A DNA stretch of 37,011 nucleotides, taken from NCBI GenBank assembly GCA_018816105.1, contig JAHIWE010000015.1, forward strand, positions 1-37,011, read 5' to 3'. Shown in pieces: positions 9,130 through 17,358 of this stretch. Numbering within the stretch: the first letter of the stretch is position 1; the number at the start of each line of letters is the position of its first letter. The notes beneath the pieces were generated by a model. It ran no database searches, had not been told where the DNA came from, and saw only the letters and a list, made by a program, of their open reading frames with translations. The stretch comes from a bacterium. Lineage in GTDB: Bacteria; Campylobacterota; Campylobacteria; Campylobacterales; Arcobacteraceae. Both the position numbers and the translations under genes were made by a program.

Positions 9130-10345
9130 ATTCTCCTCCTATTATTACTTTATCAACAAATTTAGTATGTAAAATTATTTGCATCGCTAAATCTTCTTTT
9201 TCTTCTATTTTATCAGGCAAAGTAAAAGCTATCATATCAGCATCTAACTCTTTTATGATTGCTCCTTTATTTAATCCTAATGCCCTACTTGCATTTATTG
9301 TGGCTGCTTTTAATAACACTTTGGAAAAATCTAAAACATTTTTATCATAATGAGCCATTAGAGCATTTCTTAACTCATCAAACATAGATAAAGAGTTATT
9401 TGAACTAAGTCCATCGGTTCCTATTGTAAAAGGAATTTTAGATAATTTTGATAAATCTAATTTTGAATTATTCAAAAGTCTATTTGATGTAACACAGTGA
9501 TTAATACTAGCACCCAATGACTCTATTTTTTCTAAATCTGCATTTGAAGCTTCCACACAATGAGTAAATGAAAGATTTTTAATATTTGAAAAAAGGTTCA
9601 AGAACTCCATTGGTTTTGTCACAGCTTTTTCTTGATTTAAAAAATTCTTAAAAAACTCTACAAATGACCCCTCGTCCCTATGTAACCACTCAAACTCTTC
9701 ACGTGATTCTAAAAAATGTGAACTAACAGGTAAATCTTCAACTCTAGCTAAATTTAGTGTTTCTCTTACTAAAAAAGGATGCACTGAATATGGTGAATGA
9801 ATTGCAATTGCAGGAATAAAAGAAGATGATTTATGCTTTTTTGCAATATTTAATCTATCTTTAAAATCAGCAAACAAGGTATCAATCATATCGCCTTTAG
9901 TCCCAATAACTTCACAAAAGAAAACCGTATTTATTGGAGTTTTTACACAAGCATCTAAATCAAATGAATAAGATGAAATTGCTCCAATAGTTGTAGTTCC
10001 TGTTTTTTTCATTCTATCAAGTTTAATTGAGATTAATTTTGTAGAGGCTTTAGATATCAAATCTTCTCTATGTTTTATAACAGAATTTAACCAAGAATAA
10101 AAATTTCCATATTTTAAAGTTGTTGTATTTCCACTAAATTCCAAGTGAACATGGGAGTTTATAAGTCCGGGCATTAAAACTGAATTCTCACCAAGCTTTT
10201 GTATTTGTATGTTTGGATATTTCTTTTCTATATTTAAAAGGCTATCTATATCTTTGATTTTATCATCAAAAACTACAGCACCATTTTCAATGATACTGCT
10301 GTTTTCATCACAAGTTACAAGCCAATTTGCACTTATTATTTTCAT
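9122..10345 (-). CDS. mqnF: metal-dependent amidohydrolase, probable aminofutalosine deaminase
   Basis: This 407-residue protein belongs to the amidohydrolase superfamily (cytosine deaminase/chlorohydrolase branch). Metal and catalytic motifs are visible: HVHLEFSG for the HxH ligands, AIHSPYSVHP, SFTHCVEAS, and GTDGLSSNNSL with the aspartate ligand. In Campylobacterota the relatives at this locus (Helicobacter HP0267 type) deaminate 6-amino-6-deoxyfutalosine in menaquinone synthesis, so this is the preferred function. A generic adenosine or guanine deaminase-like hydrolase cannot be excluded from motifs alone. The gene lies 12 bases behind aroQ and overlaps sppA by eight bases. Confidence 0.75.
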   Translation of the reverse strand: MKIISANWLVTCDENSSIIENGAVVFDDKIKDIDSLLNIEKKYPNIQIQKLGENSVLMPGLINSHVHLEFSGNTTTLKYGNFYSWLNSVIKHREDLISKASTKLISIKLDRMKKTGTTTIGAISSYSFDLDACVKTPINTVFFCEVIGTKGDMIDTLFADFKDRLNIAKKHKSSSFIPAIAIHSPYSVHPFLVRETLNLARVEDLPVSSHFLESREEFEWLHRDEGSFVEFFKNFLNQEKAVTKPMEFLNLFSNIKNLSFTHCVEASNADLEKIESLGASINHCVTSNRLLNNSKLDLSKLSKIPFTIGTDGLSSNNSLSMFDELRNALMAHYDKNVLDFSKVLLKAATINASRALGLNKGAIIKELDADMIAFTLPDKIEEKEDLAMQIILHTKFVDKVIIGGEFV

Positions 10346-10357
10346 AAATTATATGGA

Positions 10358-10828
10358 TTACTCTGCACTTTGTTGTGCTTGAGAAACTGCCTTAATTTCA
10401 GTAATAATTTGCATTAATGCAATTAATCCCATATGATAACCAAATGGTCCAAATCCTGAAATTACGCCTGTTGAAGCACCTGCTGTAATTGATTTTTGTC
10501 TAAACTCTTCTCTTTTATAAATATTAGAAATATGTACTTCAACAACAGGCATTGCAACAGCTGATAATGCATCTTTAATTGCAATTGATGTGTGTGAATA
10601 AGCAGCGGGATTAATCATAATACCATCAACTGTTCCTAAACATTCTTGAATTCTATCAACAATTTCACCCTCTAAGTTTGACTGAAAAAACTCTACTTCT
10701 ACGCCATTTTGTGCAGCTGCTGATTTTAATTGATCATGAATCTGTTCTAAACTCATTGGTCCGTAAATGTGTTGTTCTCTAATTCCTAGCATATTTAAGT
10801 TTGGCCCTTGAATTACGGCAATTTTCAT
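10358..10828 (-). CDS. aroQ: type II 3-dehydroquinate dehydratase
   Basis: This 156-residue protein is a typical type II dehydroquinase of the shikimate pathway. Family signatures are the start [13 protein letters not shown] with the reactive tyrosine in IYG just after it, NPAAYSHTS in the middle, and [15 protein letters not shown] with the catalytic histidine. It is the first gene of the minus-strand operon aroQ-amidohydrolase-sppA. It reads divergently from the M24 peptidase across a 76-base promoter gap and has a good ribosome binding site (AAGGAATAT before the ATG). Confidence 0.95.
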   Translation of the reverse strand: MKIAVIQGPNLNMLGIREQHIYGPMSLEQIHDQLKSAAAQNGVEVEFFQSNLEGEIVDRIQECLGTVDGIMINPAAYSHTSIAIKDALSAVAMPVVEVHISNIYKREEFRQKSITAGASTGVISGFGPFGYHMGLIALMQIITEIKAVSQAQQSAE

Positions 10829-10860
10829 ATTATATTCCTTTTATAAATTTTAGGTAAGAT

Positions 10861-10866
10861 TATAAT
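10861..10866 (+). promoter_or_regulatory. -10 box upstream of the M24 peptidase gene
   Basis: A consensus TATAAT stands 38 bases before the ATG at 10905, in the 76-base divergent gap between aroQ and the peptidase gene. Starting roughly at 10873, the transcript would carry a leader of about 30 bases. Confidence 0.55.
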
Positions 10867-10904
10867 TAAATTTATGTTAAACAATACCAAATTAAAGGCT
10901 TTTA

Positions 10905-11930
10905 ATGAAAAACTTTATTCTACAAAATGAAAATGCTATATATTTTGAGTGCAAATTTTCTTGTGACAATGTAATATTTTTAAATTTAGGTAGTGAAAAA
11001 TACTTTATAACAGATGCTAGATATACAACTGAAGCACAAGAATATGCAAGAAAATGTCAAGTAATTGAATCTTCAAACCTAATTGAAACTACAAAAGAGA
11101 TTTTAAAAAAAAATAAAATAAAAAAAATAGTATTTGATCCAAATGACTTTTCTTACGCTACATATACAAATATTAGCGAAAATTCAAAAACTCAATTCAT
11201 AGCTAAAGCAAATTTTTCTAAAGAAAAAAGAATTATTAAAACTGATAAAGAAATAACTCTTCTAAAAAAAGCAGCAATGGCTGGACGAGAAGGATTTAAA
11301 GAATTAGCAAAATATATCAGAAAAAATGGTTTTGAACAAAGTGAGCAATTTTTATATTTTAAAGCTTTTGAAAAAATGAGTCAAACAGGAAAACTTGACA
11401 TTTCATTTGAACCAATTGTTGCTATTAATGAAAATGCTGCAAAACCCCATGCACTTCCAACTTCTAAAAAGTTAAAATTAAATGATTTATTACTTGTGGA
11501 TGCTGGAGTTAAATATAAAAGATATTGTTCAGATAGAACTTGTACTAGTGCTGTTGATTTTGAGAAATTCTCTTTTAAAAGAGAGCAAAAATTCAAAAAT
11601 GATAAACATCAAAAAATTTATGACATTGTTTTAAAAGCTCAATTAAATGCAATTGAAAAAGCAAGAGTTGGGATGAAAGCTTCTGAAATTGACAAATTAA
11701 CTAGAGATGTAATAGAAAAAGCAGGATATGGAAAATATTTTATTCATAGCACTGGTCATGGCGTTGGTCTTGATATTCACGAATTTCCAAATATTAATTC
11801 AAAATCTGATGTAATTATTGAAAATAATATGGTTTTTACAATAGAACCTGGAATTTATTTGCCAAATGAATTTGGTGTTAGAATTGAAGATACAATTGTA
11901 ATGCAAAATGGAAAAGCAGTGATTTTATAA
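10905..11930 (+). CDS. M24 family aminopeptidase (Xaa-Pro type)
   Basis: This 341-residue protein has a short creatinase-like N-terminal domain (about 1-120) and an M24 'pita-bread' catalytic domain. The five metal ligands are visible: D in LLVDAGV, D in SDRTCT, H in STGHGVGLDIHE, E in IEPGIY and E in VRIEDT. It probably removes N-terminal residues before proline. Helicobacter has the same gene between aroQ and folK, so the neighbourhood is conserved. FolK starts five bases after its stop, so the two share a transcript. Confidence 0.88.
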   Translation: MKNFILQNENAIYFECKFSCDNVIFLNLGSEKYFITDARYTTEAQEYARKCQVIESSNLIETTKEILKKNKIKKIVFDPNDFSYATYTNISENSKTQFIAKANFSKEKRIIKTDKEITLLKKAAMAGREGFKELAKYIRKNGFEQSEQFLYFKAFEKMSQTGKLDISFEPIVAINENAAKPHALPTSKKLKLNDLLLVDAGVKYKRYCSDRTCTSAVDFEKFSFKREQKFKNDKHQKIYDIVLKAQLNAIEKARVGMKASEIDKLTRDVIEKAGYGKYFIHSTGHGVGLDIHEFPNINSKSDVIIENNMVFTIEPGIYLPNEFGVRIEDTIVMQNGKAVIL

Positions 11931-11935
11931 GAAAT

Positions 11936-12433
11936 ATGAAAAAAAAATTAACACAAAATTTAACACTTTTTTATAGTACTAATTTCCCAAAAAAGTTCAA
12001 TAGAACTTCAAGTAAAAAATATTATGTAACTATTGGAATTGGGGGAAATATTGGAAATACGAAAAAAATATTTGATAAATTAATCTTATGTTTAAAAAAA
12101 GATGCAAGATTTACTTTACTTATGACTTCACCACTATTACAAAATCCTCCATTTGGATTTTTACAACAAAGTGATTTTTTAAATGGTATAATTGCTCTCA
12201 AAACAAATCTTTGTCCTAATGCTTTTTTAAAAGCAATGCAAAGATATGAAATAAAATTCGGAAGAAAGCGATCCTTTCAAGATGCGCCTAGAACCTTGGA
12301 TATAGATATAATATTTTTTGATAATAAAAAAATAAATACAGAAAAACTTATTATTCCTCACAAAAATTGGGCAAGTAGAGAATCAGTGATTATTCCTTTA
12401 AATTATATGAAAAAAAACAAATCAAATATATAA
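11936..12433 (+). CDS. folK: 6-hydroxymethyl-dihydropterin pyrophosphokinase
   Basis: This 165-residue protein transfers pyrophosphate from ATP to 6-hydroxymethyl-7,8-dihydropterin in folate synthesis. Motifs are IGGNIGN near residue 36, NPPFGFLQQSDFLNG, and the signature GRKRSFQDAPRTLDIDIIFFD with the magnesium-binding DID. The last third of the gene (12260-12402) is repeated almost exactly at 13733-13875. The two copies differ at the very end: here the protein finishes NYMKKNKSNI and is separated from the next gene. The intact gene may thus be a hybrid whose 3' end arrived with the downstream cargo. Confidence 0.9.
   Translation: MKKKLTQNLTLFYSTNFPKKFNRTSSKKYYVTIGIGGNIGNTKKIFDKLILCLKKDARFTLLMTSPLLQNPPFGFLQQSDFLNGIIALKTNLCPNAFLKAMQRYEIKFGRKRSFQDAPRTLDIDIIFFDNKKINTEKLIIPHKNWASRESVIIPLNYMKKNKSNI
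12260..12402 (+). repeat. folK 3'-end direct repeat, copy 1
   Basis: This 143-base segment inside folK aligns without gaps to 13733-13875, with nine mismatches by hand count (about 94% identity). Most of the mismatches cluster in one ten-base block. The two copies enclose the first mnmA gene. Confidence 0.95.
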
Positions 12434-12451
12434 AATTTACGAGGATATAAA

Positions 12452-13549
12452 ATGAAAAAAAAAATAGTTGTAGGTATGTCAGGTGGTGTTGACTCTTCAG
12501 TTACAGCATTACTATTAAAACAGCAAGGATACGATGTAGTTGGCCTATTTATGCGTAATTGGGAATATGGAATAAAAGGTAGTCAATGTCCTAATCGTAT
12601 TGAGTTTGAAGATGCTAAAAAAGTTGGTGAACTTATAGGAATAGATGTAATTGGTAAAGACTTTGTTGAAGAATACAGAACAAAAGTATTTGATGTATTT
12701 TTAGAAGGTTTAAAAAAAGGTCTTACTCCTAATCCAGATATACTTTGCAATCGTGAGATTAAATTCAATGTATTTCTAAATGAAGCAAAGAAAATGGGTG
12801 CAGATTTTATTGCAACTGGGCACTATGCTAAAATTGCAAAATATAAAGATCACTATGTACTTGATACTCCAAAAGATAATTCAAAAGACCAAACTTATTT
12901 TTTACATGCATTATCAAGTGAACAACTATCTCAAGCTATGTTTCCACTTGGAGACTTAACAAAAAAAGAAGTTAGAGAAATAGCAAGAGAGCACAATCTT
13001 CCAGTTAGTGATAAAAAAGATAGTACAGGAATCTGTTTTATTGGTAATCAAAGATTTGATGAATTTATTACACAACATTTAAAAGCAATTCCGGGTGATA
13101 TTATAGATGAAAATGGAAAAGTATTAGGAAAACATAAAGGTCTAATTTGTTACACCTTAGGTCAAAGAAAAGGTATTGGTCTTGGGGGTATCAAAGAAAA
13201 TGAATCAGCTGGTAACATTCATAATCCATGGTTTGTAGCCAAAAAAAATATGGATAATAATACATTAACCGTTGTACAAGATACTAACCATCCCTTACTT
13301 ATGAACCAAAATGTTGAAGCTAGTCATATGCATTGGGTATTAGATGAAGCACCTAAAGTTGGTGATAAATTAATGGCACAAATTCGTTATCGACAACAAA
13401 AACAAGCTTGTACCATAACAGAAATTAATGGTGATAAAGTTCTAGTACAATTTGACAAACCTCAAAGAGCTGTCACTTTAGGTCAAAGTCTTGTTTTATA
13501 TGATGGTGAATATTGTCTTGGTGGTGGATTTATAAGTAATTACTATTAA
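12452..13549 (+). CDS. mnmA: tRNA 2-thiouridylase MnmA, gammaproteobacterial-like extra copy
   Basis: This 365-residue protein is complete for MnmA, which thiolates U34 of tRNA-Lys, -Glu and -Gln. The PP-loop SGGVDSS (10-16), C99 in NPDILCN and C195 in STGICFIG are present, matching the catalytic cysteine pair of E. coli MnmA. Its segments (LFMRNWE, NPDILCNREIKF, DSTGICFIG, YTLGQRKG, CLGGG near the end) resemble the E. coli type much more than the mnmA at 13888. Arginine codons also differ: about five of eleven are CGN, against none in the other copy. It has a good GAGGAT ribosome binding site. Flanking folK repeats mark it as inserted. It appears intact, so may be functional. Confidence 0.9.
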   Translation: MKKKIVVGMSGGVDSSVTALLLKQQGYDVVGLFMRNWEYGIKGSQCPNRIEFEDAKKVGELIGIDVIGKDFVEEYRTKVFDVFLEGLKKGLTPNPDILCNREIKFNVFLNEAKKMGADFIATGHYAKIAKYKDHYVLDTPKDNSKDQTYFLHALSSEQLSQAMFPLGDLTKKEVREIAREHNLPVSDKKDSTGICFIGNQRFDEFITQHLKAIPGDIIDENGKVLGKHKGLICYTLGQRKGIGLGGIKENESAGNIHNPWFVAKKNMDNNTLTVVQDTNHPLLMNQNVEASHMHWVLDEAPKVGDKLMAQIRYRQQKQACTITEINGDKVLVQFDKPQRAVTLGQSLVLYDGEYCLGGGFISNYY

Positions 13550-13580
13550 TTATAAACACTATATTAATTTTAAAATATTT

Positions 13581-13605
13581 GGGTTGGTAGAAAATTACCA
13601 ATCCC
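13581..13605 (+). terminator. hairpin after the first mnmA
   Basis: The pair GGGTTGGTA and TACCAATCCC forms a stem with a one-base bulge and a short A-rich loop, 32 bases after the mnmA stop. No T run follows directly, so it is a weak terminator candidate. Confidence 0.4.
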
Positions 13606-13692
13606 ATTAACTTAGTAAAAATAAATATATACAAAATTTTATTTGCTCATACAGCACCTCCCTACTTTTAGAACAAATTCATTTTTAAATGT

Positions 13693-13698
13693 TATAAT
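13693..13698 (+). promoter_or_regulatory. possible -10 box serving the second mnmA
   Basis: A consensus TATAAT lies between the inserted mnmA and the folK remnant. If used, it restores transcription of the native mnmA, which the insertion cut off from the folK operon. No clear -35 box is seen, so this is tentative. Confidence 0.35.
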
Positions 13699-13726
13699 TT
13701 CAACTTCAATTAATCTAGCACAGATT

Positions 13727-13888
13727 AGATATGGAAGAAAGCGATCCTTTCAAGATGCGCCGAGAACCTTGGATATAGATATAATATTTTTTGATAATAA
13801 AAAAATAAATACTCAAAATTTAATTATTCCTCATAAAAATTGGGCAAGTAGAGAGTCCGTGATTATTCCTTTAAAAAGGATAAAATAA
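13727..13888 (+). pseudogene. 3'-end fragment of folK (displaced copy)
   Basis: This fragment encodes the last part of FolK from RYGRKRSFQDAPRTLDIDI onward, finishing SVIIPLKRIK, but lacks the first two thirds of the gene. A reading frame can be opened from 13643, but the residues before position 13727 do not resemble FolK. The region 13733-13875 repeats the end of intact folK. The fragment's stop overlaps the ATG of the following mnmA by one base (TAATG). Such tight coupling suggests this is the original folK/mnmA junction and that the mnmA at 12452 was placed in front of it later. Confidence 0.85.
13733..13875 (+). repeat. folK 3'-end direct repeat, copy 2
   Basis: This is the second copy of the 143-base folK repeat, with nine mismatches and no gaps relative to 12260-12402. 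The fragment's frame is preserved throughout; only two nearby residues differ (TEK versus TQN). Confidence 0.95.
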
Positions 13889-14922
13889 TGAATAAAAAAG
13901 TAATGGTAGGTATGAGTGGAGGAATTGATTCTTCAGTTACAGCTTATATGCTACAAAAAGATGGATATGAAGTTGAAGGTGTTTATTTAAAACTTCATAA
14001 TAGAACTGATGGTTATCATGAAAGAAACCTTGGATATATCGAAGATGTAGCAAAATTTTTAAATATCAAATATCACATTTTAGATTTAGCAGATAAATTT
14101 ACTGCTGAAATTTATGATTACTTTGTAGAATCATATTTAGAAGGTACTACTCCAAATCCTTGTGTTAAATGTAATAAACAAATTAAATTTGGCGCTATGC
14201 TAAAATTTGCGCAAGATCAAGGTTCAAGTTATTTAGCAACAGGACATTATGCAAAAACTGATGGTAAATTCTTTTATGAAGCTGATGATAAAACAAAAGA
14301 TCAAAGTTATTTCTTATCTCAAGTTGACAAAGTTGCACTTCCTTTTATGATGTTTCCTCTAAGTACTTATAAAAAAGAAGATATTGTAAAATTTGGAGCT
14401 GAACTAGACTCCGCATACAAAAGAATCACAGAAAAAAATGAATCTCAAGAAATTTGTTTTGTTGAAACTGTTTACACTGATGTAATAAAAAAACACTCAA
14501 ATATTGATAGGCCAGGAAAAGTTCTTGATGAAGAAGGAAATGTTGTGGGTGTTCATAAAGGTTATGCTCACTATACAATAGGGAAAAGAAGAGGATTCAC
14601 AGTTTATGGAGCTCATGATCCACATTTTGTCACAAAATTAAATCCAAAAGATAACACAATTACAGTTGGTAAAAAAGAAGCTTTAGAAGTAAATGAAGTA
14701 GTTGGAATCAATTTAAATATGTTTATTGATGATATTGATTTTGATTGTACTGTAAAGCTAAGATACAGATCAACATCAATACCATGTCATGTAAAAATTG
14801 AAAATAAAAAAGCTTATATTACATTAAAAGAAGCAGCATTTGGGGTTGCAGCTGGACAATTAGCTGTATTTTATGATGGACAAAAAGTAATTGGAAGTGC
14901 TTGGATAGAAGAAACTAAATAA
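13888..14922 (+). CDS. mnmA: tRNA 2-thiouridylase MnmA, Campylobacterota type
   Basis: This 344-residue MnmA has SGGIDSS (10-16), the cysteine C95 in NPCVKCN and C190 in SQEICFVE, TGHYAK, and the C-terminal beta-barrel with FGVAAGQLAVFYDG. It is shorter than the copy at 12452 and clearly from a different branch, probably the ancestral enzyme of this genome. All its arginine codons are AGA or AGG, as in neighbouring genes. Translation is probably coupled to the folK remnant through the TAATG overlap. Confidence 0.92.
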   Translation: MNKKVMVGMSGGIDSSVTAYMLQKDGYEVEGVYLKLHNRTDGYHERNLGYIEDVAKFLNIKYHILDLADKFTAEIYDYFVESYLEGTTPNPCVKCNKQIKFGAMLKFAQDQGSSYLATGHYAKTDGKFFYEADDKTKDQSYFLSQVDKVALPFMMFPLSTYKKEDIVKFGAELDSAYKRITEKNESQEICFVETVYTDVIKKHSNIDRPGKVLDEEGNVVGVHKGYAHYTIGKRRGFTVYGAHDPHFVTKLNPKDNTITVGKKEALEVNEVVGINLNMFIDDIDFDCTVKLRYRSTSIPCHVKIENKKAYITLKEAAFGVAAGQLAVFYDGQKVIGSAWIEETK

Positions 14923-14940
14923 ATCTAAAAAGATTTATTT
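14917..14940 (+). terminator. hairpin overlapping the second mnmA stop
   Basis: A perfect 10-base stem (AAATAAATCT, loop AAAA, AGATTTATTT) includes the stop codon and ends in T-rich sequence. It is AT-only, hence weak, but a second hairpin follows closely. Confidence 0.5.
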
Positions 14941-14948
14941 AATTTCAT

Positions 14949-14974
14949 AATTTAGGAGTTAAATCTCCTAAATT
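14949..14974. terminator. bidirectional hairpin between mnmA and the porin gene
   Basis: A 10-base stem (AATTTAGGAG, loop TTAAAT, CTCCTAAATT) lies in the 62-base convergent gap. On + it is followed by AGTTTT; on - it ends the porin transcript. Confidence 0.65.
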
Positions 14975-14984
14975 AGTTTTATAT

Positions 14985-16091
14985 TTAAAATGTATATTCT
15001 ACGCTTGCTAATACTTTGTTATAATCATCATCTGATAATTCAGCAGTAACATCACCATATAAAATCGAAGCAGCTAAAGATTCAGTAATTGGATAAGTAG
15101 CAGTTAAATTTAACTCTTTTTCTTTATCATCACTTGAACCATAAGTACTTTGTCCATATAATACACCCAATTCTAAATCAGCGATTGTATATCCTAAAGA
15201 ACCATAGATAGTTCTAGCATCTGCTTCATAAACTTGATTACCATCTTCAAAAGGAGATATATTATCACCTTCTGCTGCTAACATACTTCCAGCACCTGTA
15301 TCTTTATCAGTTTTGATATATCCAAAAGCTGCTGAAATTCCTGCTAATGATGTATTTAATTCAAGATGCCCAATAGATCCATCATCTTGTGTATCTTCAC
15401 TTGAAATAGCATAATGAGCAAGTACACCAAACATATCAGCTGTAAATGTTGTTTTTAATCCATACCAATCTGCAACATCTGGAGCAGAATATGCATAAGG
15501 ATTAAATTCTATACCTTCTAATCCTGCATATTTAACATCAATTACATATGCCCCTTTATTACCATTAAATTCATGAAAATCTTCACTTAAATCAATTCCT
15601 GATTCAGCTTTTCTTTGAGTATAACCTAAAACAACAGTTGTATCAGGAATTGCTGTAATAGCAGCAACTACAGCTTCATGATAATCACCTAACCATTCTA
15701 AATCAACTGCTTGTCTACCAGCTGTTAAAGCAAAACCTTCAATTGCATATTTAATATAAGCTTCAGTCATTAAAGAGTTATTTGAAAATGAATTATCTCT
15801 ATCACCATCTTCAACTTCACCTAGGTCTAAATTACCTTTAAACTCAGCCTTTGCATTTAAACCATAAAATGAACCTGTTTCAAATCCTACAGTTGCATTA
15901 CCATTTCCAAATCCAGAATCAGCAGTTCCACCTTTATTATCATACTTTTCACCATAAAGTGATAACCCTCCTGATACTTTACCTTCTTTAAATGCAGAAT
16001 CAATAGAATCTGCACCAAATGCCATAGTTGAACTTAAAATTAATCCACTTGCTATTAAACTTACTGTTTTACCTTTTAAAAGGTTTTTCAT
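14985..16091 (-). CDS. outer membrane porin, Opr family
   Basis: This 368-residue protein begins with a signal peptide (MKNLLKGKTVSLIASGLILS, cleaved after AFGA) and then alternates short amphipathic strands typical of a beta-barrel. It ends VEYTF, with the C-terminal phenylalanine used for outer membrane assembly. SGGLSLYGEKYDN, TEAYIKYAIEGFALTAGRQ and the sequence around LGDYHEA resemble the Opr/major porins of Arcobacter and relatives. Its role would be diffusion of small solutes across the outer membrane. It is monocistronic, with a candidate -10 box and a Fur-box-like site upstream, so expression may respond to iron. Confidence 0.85.
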   Translation of the reverse strand: MKNLLKGKTVSLIASGLILSSTMAFGADSIDSAFKEGKVSGGLSLYGEKYDNKGGTADSGFGNGNATVGFETGSFYGLNAKAEFKGNLDLGEVEDGDRDNSFSNNSLMTEAYIKYAIEGFALTAGRQAVDLEWLGDYHEAVVAAITAIPDTTVVLGYTQRKAESGIDLSEDFHEFNGNKGAYVIDVKYAGLEGIEFNPYAYSAPDVADWYGLKTTFTADMFGVLAHYAISSEDTQDDGSIGHLELNTSLAGISAAFGYIKTDKDTGAGSMLAAEGDNISPFEDGNQVYEADARTIYGSLGYTIADLELGVLYGQSTYGSSDDKEKELNLTATYPITESLAASILYGDVTAELSDDDYNKVLASVEYTF

Positions 16092-16170
16092 TTTTTTTCC
16101 TTATATATAAAATAATTTTTTGAATAATCACTTATCGCAATTATGATTACTCTTTTCGAAGAACAATCAA

Positions 16171-16176
16171 ATTATA
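16171..16176 (-). promoter_or_regulatory. -10 box for the porin gene
   Basis: Read on the minus strand this is a consensus TATAAT about 80 bases before the porin start codon, implying a leader of roughly 70 bases. A good AAGGAAAA ribosome binding site precedes the ATG. Confidence 0.55.
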
Positions 16177-16250
16177 ACACCTAACAATATTAAAATAAAC
16201 ACTATTATCGTATATAATTTATACAAATCAAATAGTAGATTTTATTTGTT

Positions 16251-16278
16251 GCTTATGATAATCATTATTATTATAAGC
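16251..16278. promoter_or_regulatory. Fur-box-like near-palindrome between porin and prs
   Basis: The 19 bases GCTTATGATAATCATTATT at 16251-16269 match the classical Fur consensus at 16 of 19 positions. The wider segment to 16278 is itself nearly palindromic (GCTTAT at one end, ATAAGC at the other). It lies about 75 bases upstream of the porin -10 box and about 55 bases before the prs promoter. Control of the porin by iron is the more usual expectation. The match is seen directly; the regulation is inferred. Confidence 0.6.
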
Positions 16279-16329
16279 ATTTTTATCTTAATTATTAATT
16301 AACTTAATATTCATTAAGTACACTTTGGA

Positions 16330-16335
16330 TAAAAT
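16330..16335 (+). promoter_or_regulatory. candidate -10 box for prs
   Basis: TAAAAT in the context TTTGGATAAAATAAG lies 30 bases before the prs ATG, giving a short leader that contains the ribosome binding site AAGGAA at 16355-16360. Confidence 0.45.
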
Positions 16336-16365
16336 AAGAACAATAATCAAACCCAAGGAATTTTT

Positions 16366-17298
16366 ATGTCAACATTTAAACTTTTTAGTGGTTCAGCTAA
16401 TCCTGAATTTGCAACAAAAGTAGCAGAATATTTAGGTATGAATGTATCTAATGCCACTCTTAATAAATTTAGTGATGGTGAAATCTCAGTTCAAATTACA
16501 GAAAGTGTAAGAGGACAAGATGTATTTATAATCCAACCAACATGTGCACCAGCTAATGATAATCTAATGGAATTATTAATAATGGTAGATGCTCTTAAAA
16601 GATCAAGTGCAAAATCTATTTCTGCTGTTATTCCATATTATGGATACGCAAGACAAGATAGAAAAGCAGCTCCAAGAGTTCCTATTACTGCGAAATTAGT
16701 TGCTGATATATTAGAAACAGCTGGTATTTCAAGAGTTGTAACAGTTGATTTACATGCAGCTCAGATTCAAGGATTTTTCAATATTCCTGCTGATAATTTA
16801 TTTGGTTCAATTTTATTTGCTAATTATATAAAATCAAAAAATTTAAAAAATCCAATTATTGCAAGTCCAGATATTGGAGGGGTTGCACGAGCTAGGTCTT
16901 ATGCTGATAAATTAGGATATGATTTAATTATTGTTGATAAAAAAAGAGAAAAAGCTAATATGTCAGAAGTTATGAATATAATTGGTGACGTAAAAGGTAA
17001 AGATGTTATATTAGTTGATGATATGATTGATACAGCTGGAACTATTGTAAAAGCTGCTGAAGTTTTAAAGAAAAAAGGCGCAAACTCTGTAATGGCTTGT
17101 TGTACACATGGAGTATTAAGTGGACCTGCTTATGAAAGAATAGAAAAAGGCGAGCTAGACGAGCTTGTAATCTCAGACACGATTCCTACACAATTAAATG
17201 CTAAAAAGATAACAATTTTAACAGCATCAACCATGATAGGTGAAGCAATCAGAAGAATTCATAATAATGAGTCTGTTAATTCAATTTTCATAGGTTAA
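16366..17298 (+). CDS. prs: ribose-phosphate pyrophosphokinase (PRPP synthetase)
   Basis: This 310-residue cytoplasmic enzyme makes PRPP from ribose 5-phosphate and ATP for purine, pyrimidine, histidine and tryptophan synthesis. It is full length for class I enzymes. Signatures are FSGSANPEFA at the start, the catalytic loop YYGYARQDRKAAPRVPI, DLHAAQIQGFF, and the PRPP-binding motif VDDMIDTAGT. The gene has its own promoter and is followed by a promoter for ompA, so it is probably transcribed alone. Confidence 0.96.
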   Translation: MSTFKLFSGSANPEFATKVAEYLGMNVSNATLNKFSDGEISVQITESVRGQDVFIIQPTCAPANDNLMELLIMVDALKRSSAKSISAVIPYYGYARQDRKAAPRVPITAKLVADILETAGISRVVTVDLHAAQIQGFFNIPADNLFGSILFANYIKSKNLKNPIIASPDIGGVARARSYADKLGYDLIIVDKKREKANMSEVMNIIGDVKGKDVILVDDMIDTAGTIVKAAEVLKKKGANSVMACCTHGVLSGPAYERIEKGELDELVISDTIPTQLNAKKITILTASTMIGEAIRRIHNNESVNSIFIG

Positions 17299-17320
17299 TG
17301 TTAAAATCAAAAAAATATGA

Positions 17321-17326
17321 TATAAT
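17321..17326 (+). promoter_or_regulatory. -10 box upstream of the first OmpA-family gene
   Basis: A consensus TATAAT lies 32 bases before the ATG at 17359, in the 60-base gap after prs. The ribosome binding site AAGGAAA follows. Confidence 0.65.
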
Positions 17327-17358
17327 TTGTCATGTTATTTACAATATAAGGAAACAAA

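Noticed and set aside
13643-13726. 5' part of the frame leading into the folK fragment
   Set aside because: These residues do not match FolK, and the region contains a possible promoter for the second mnmA; only the downstream part is a folk remnant.
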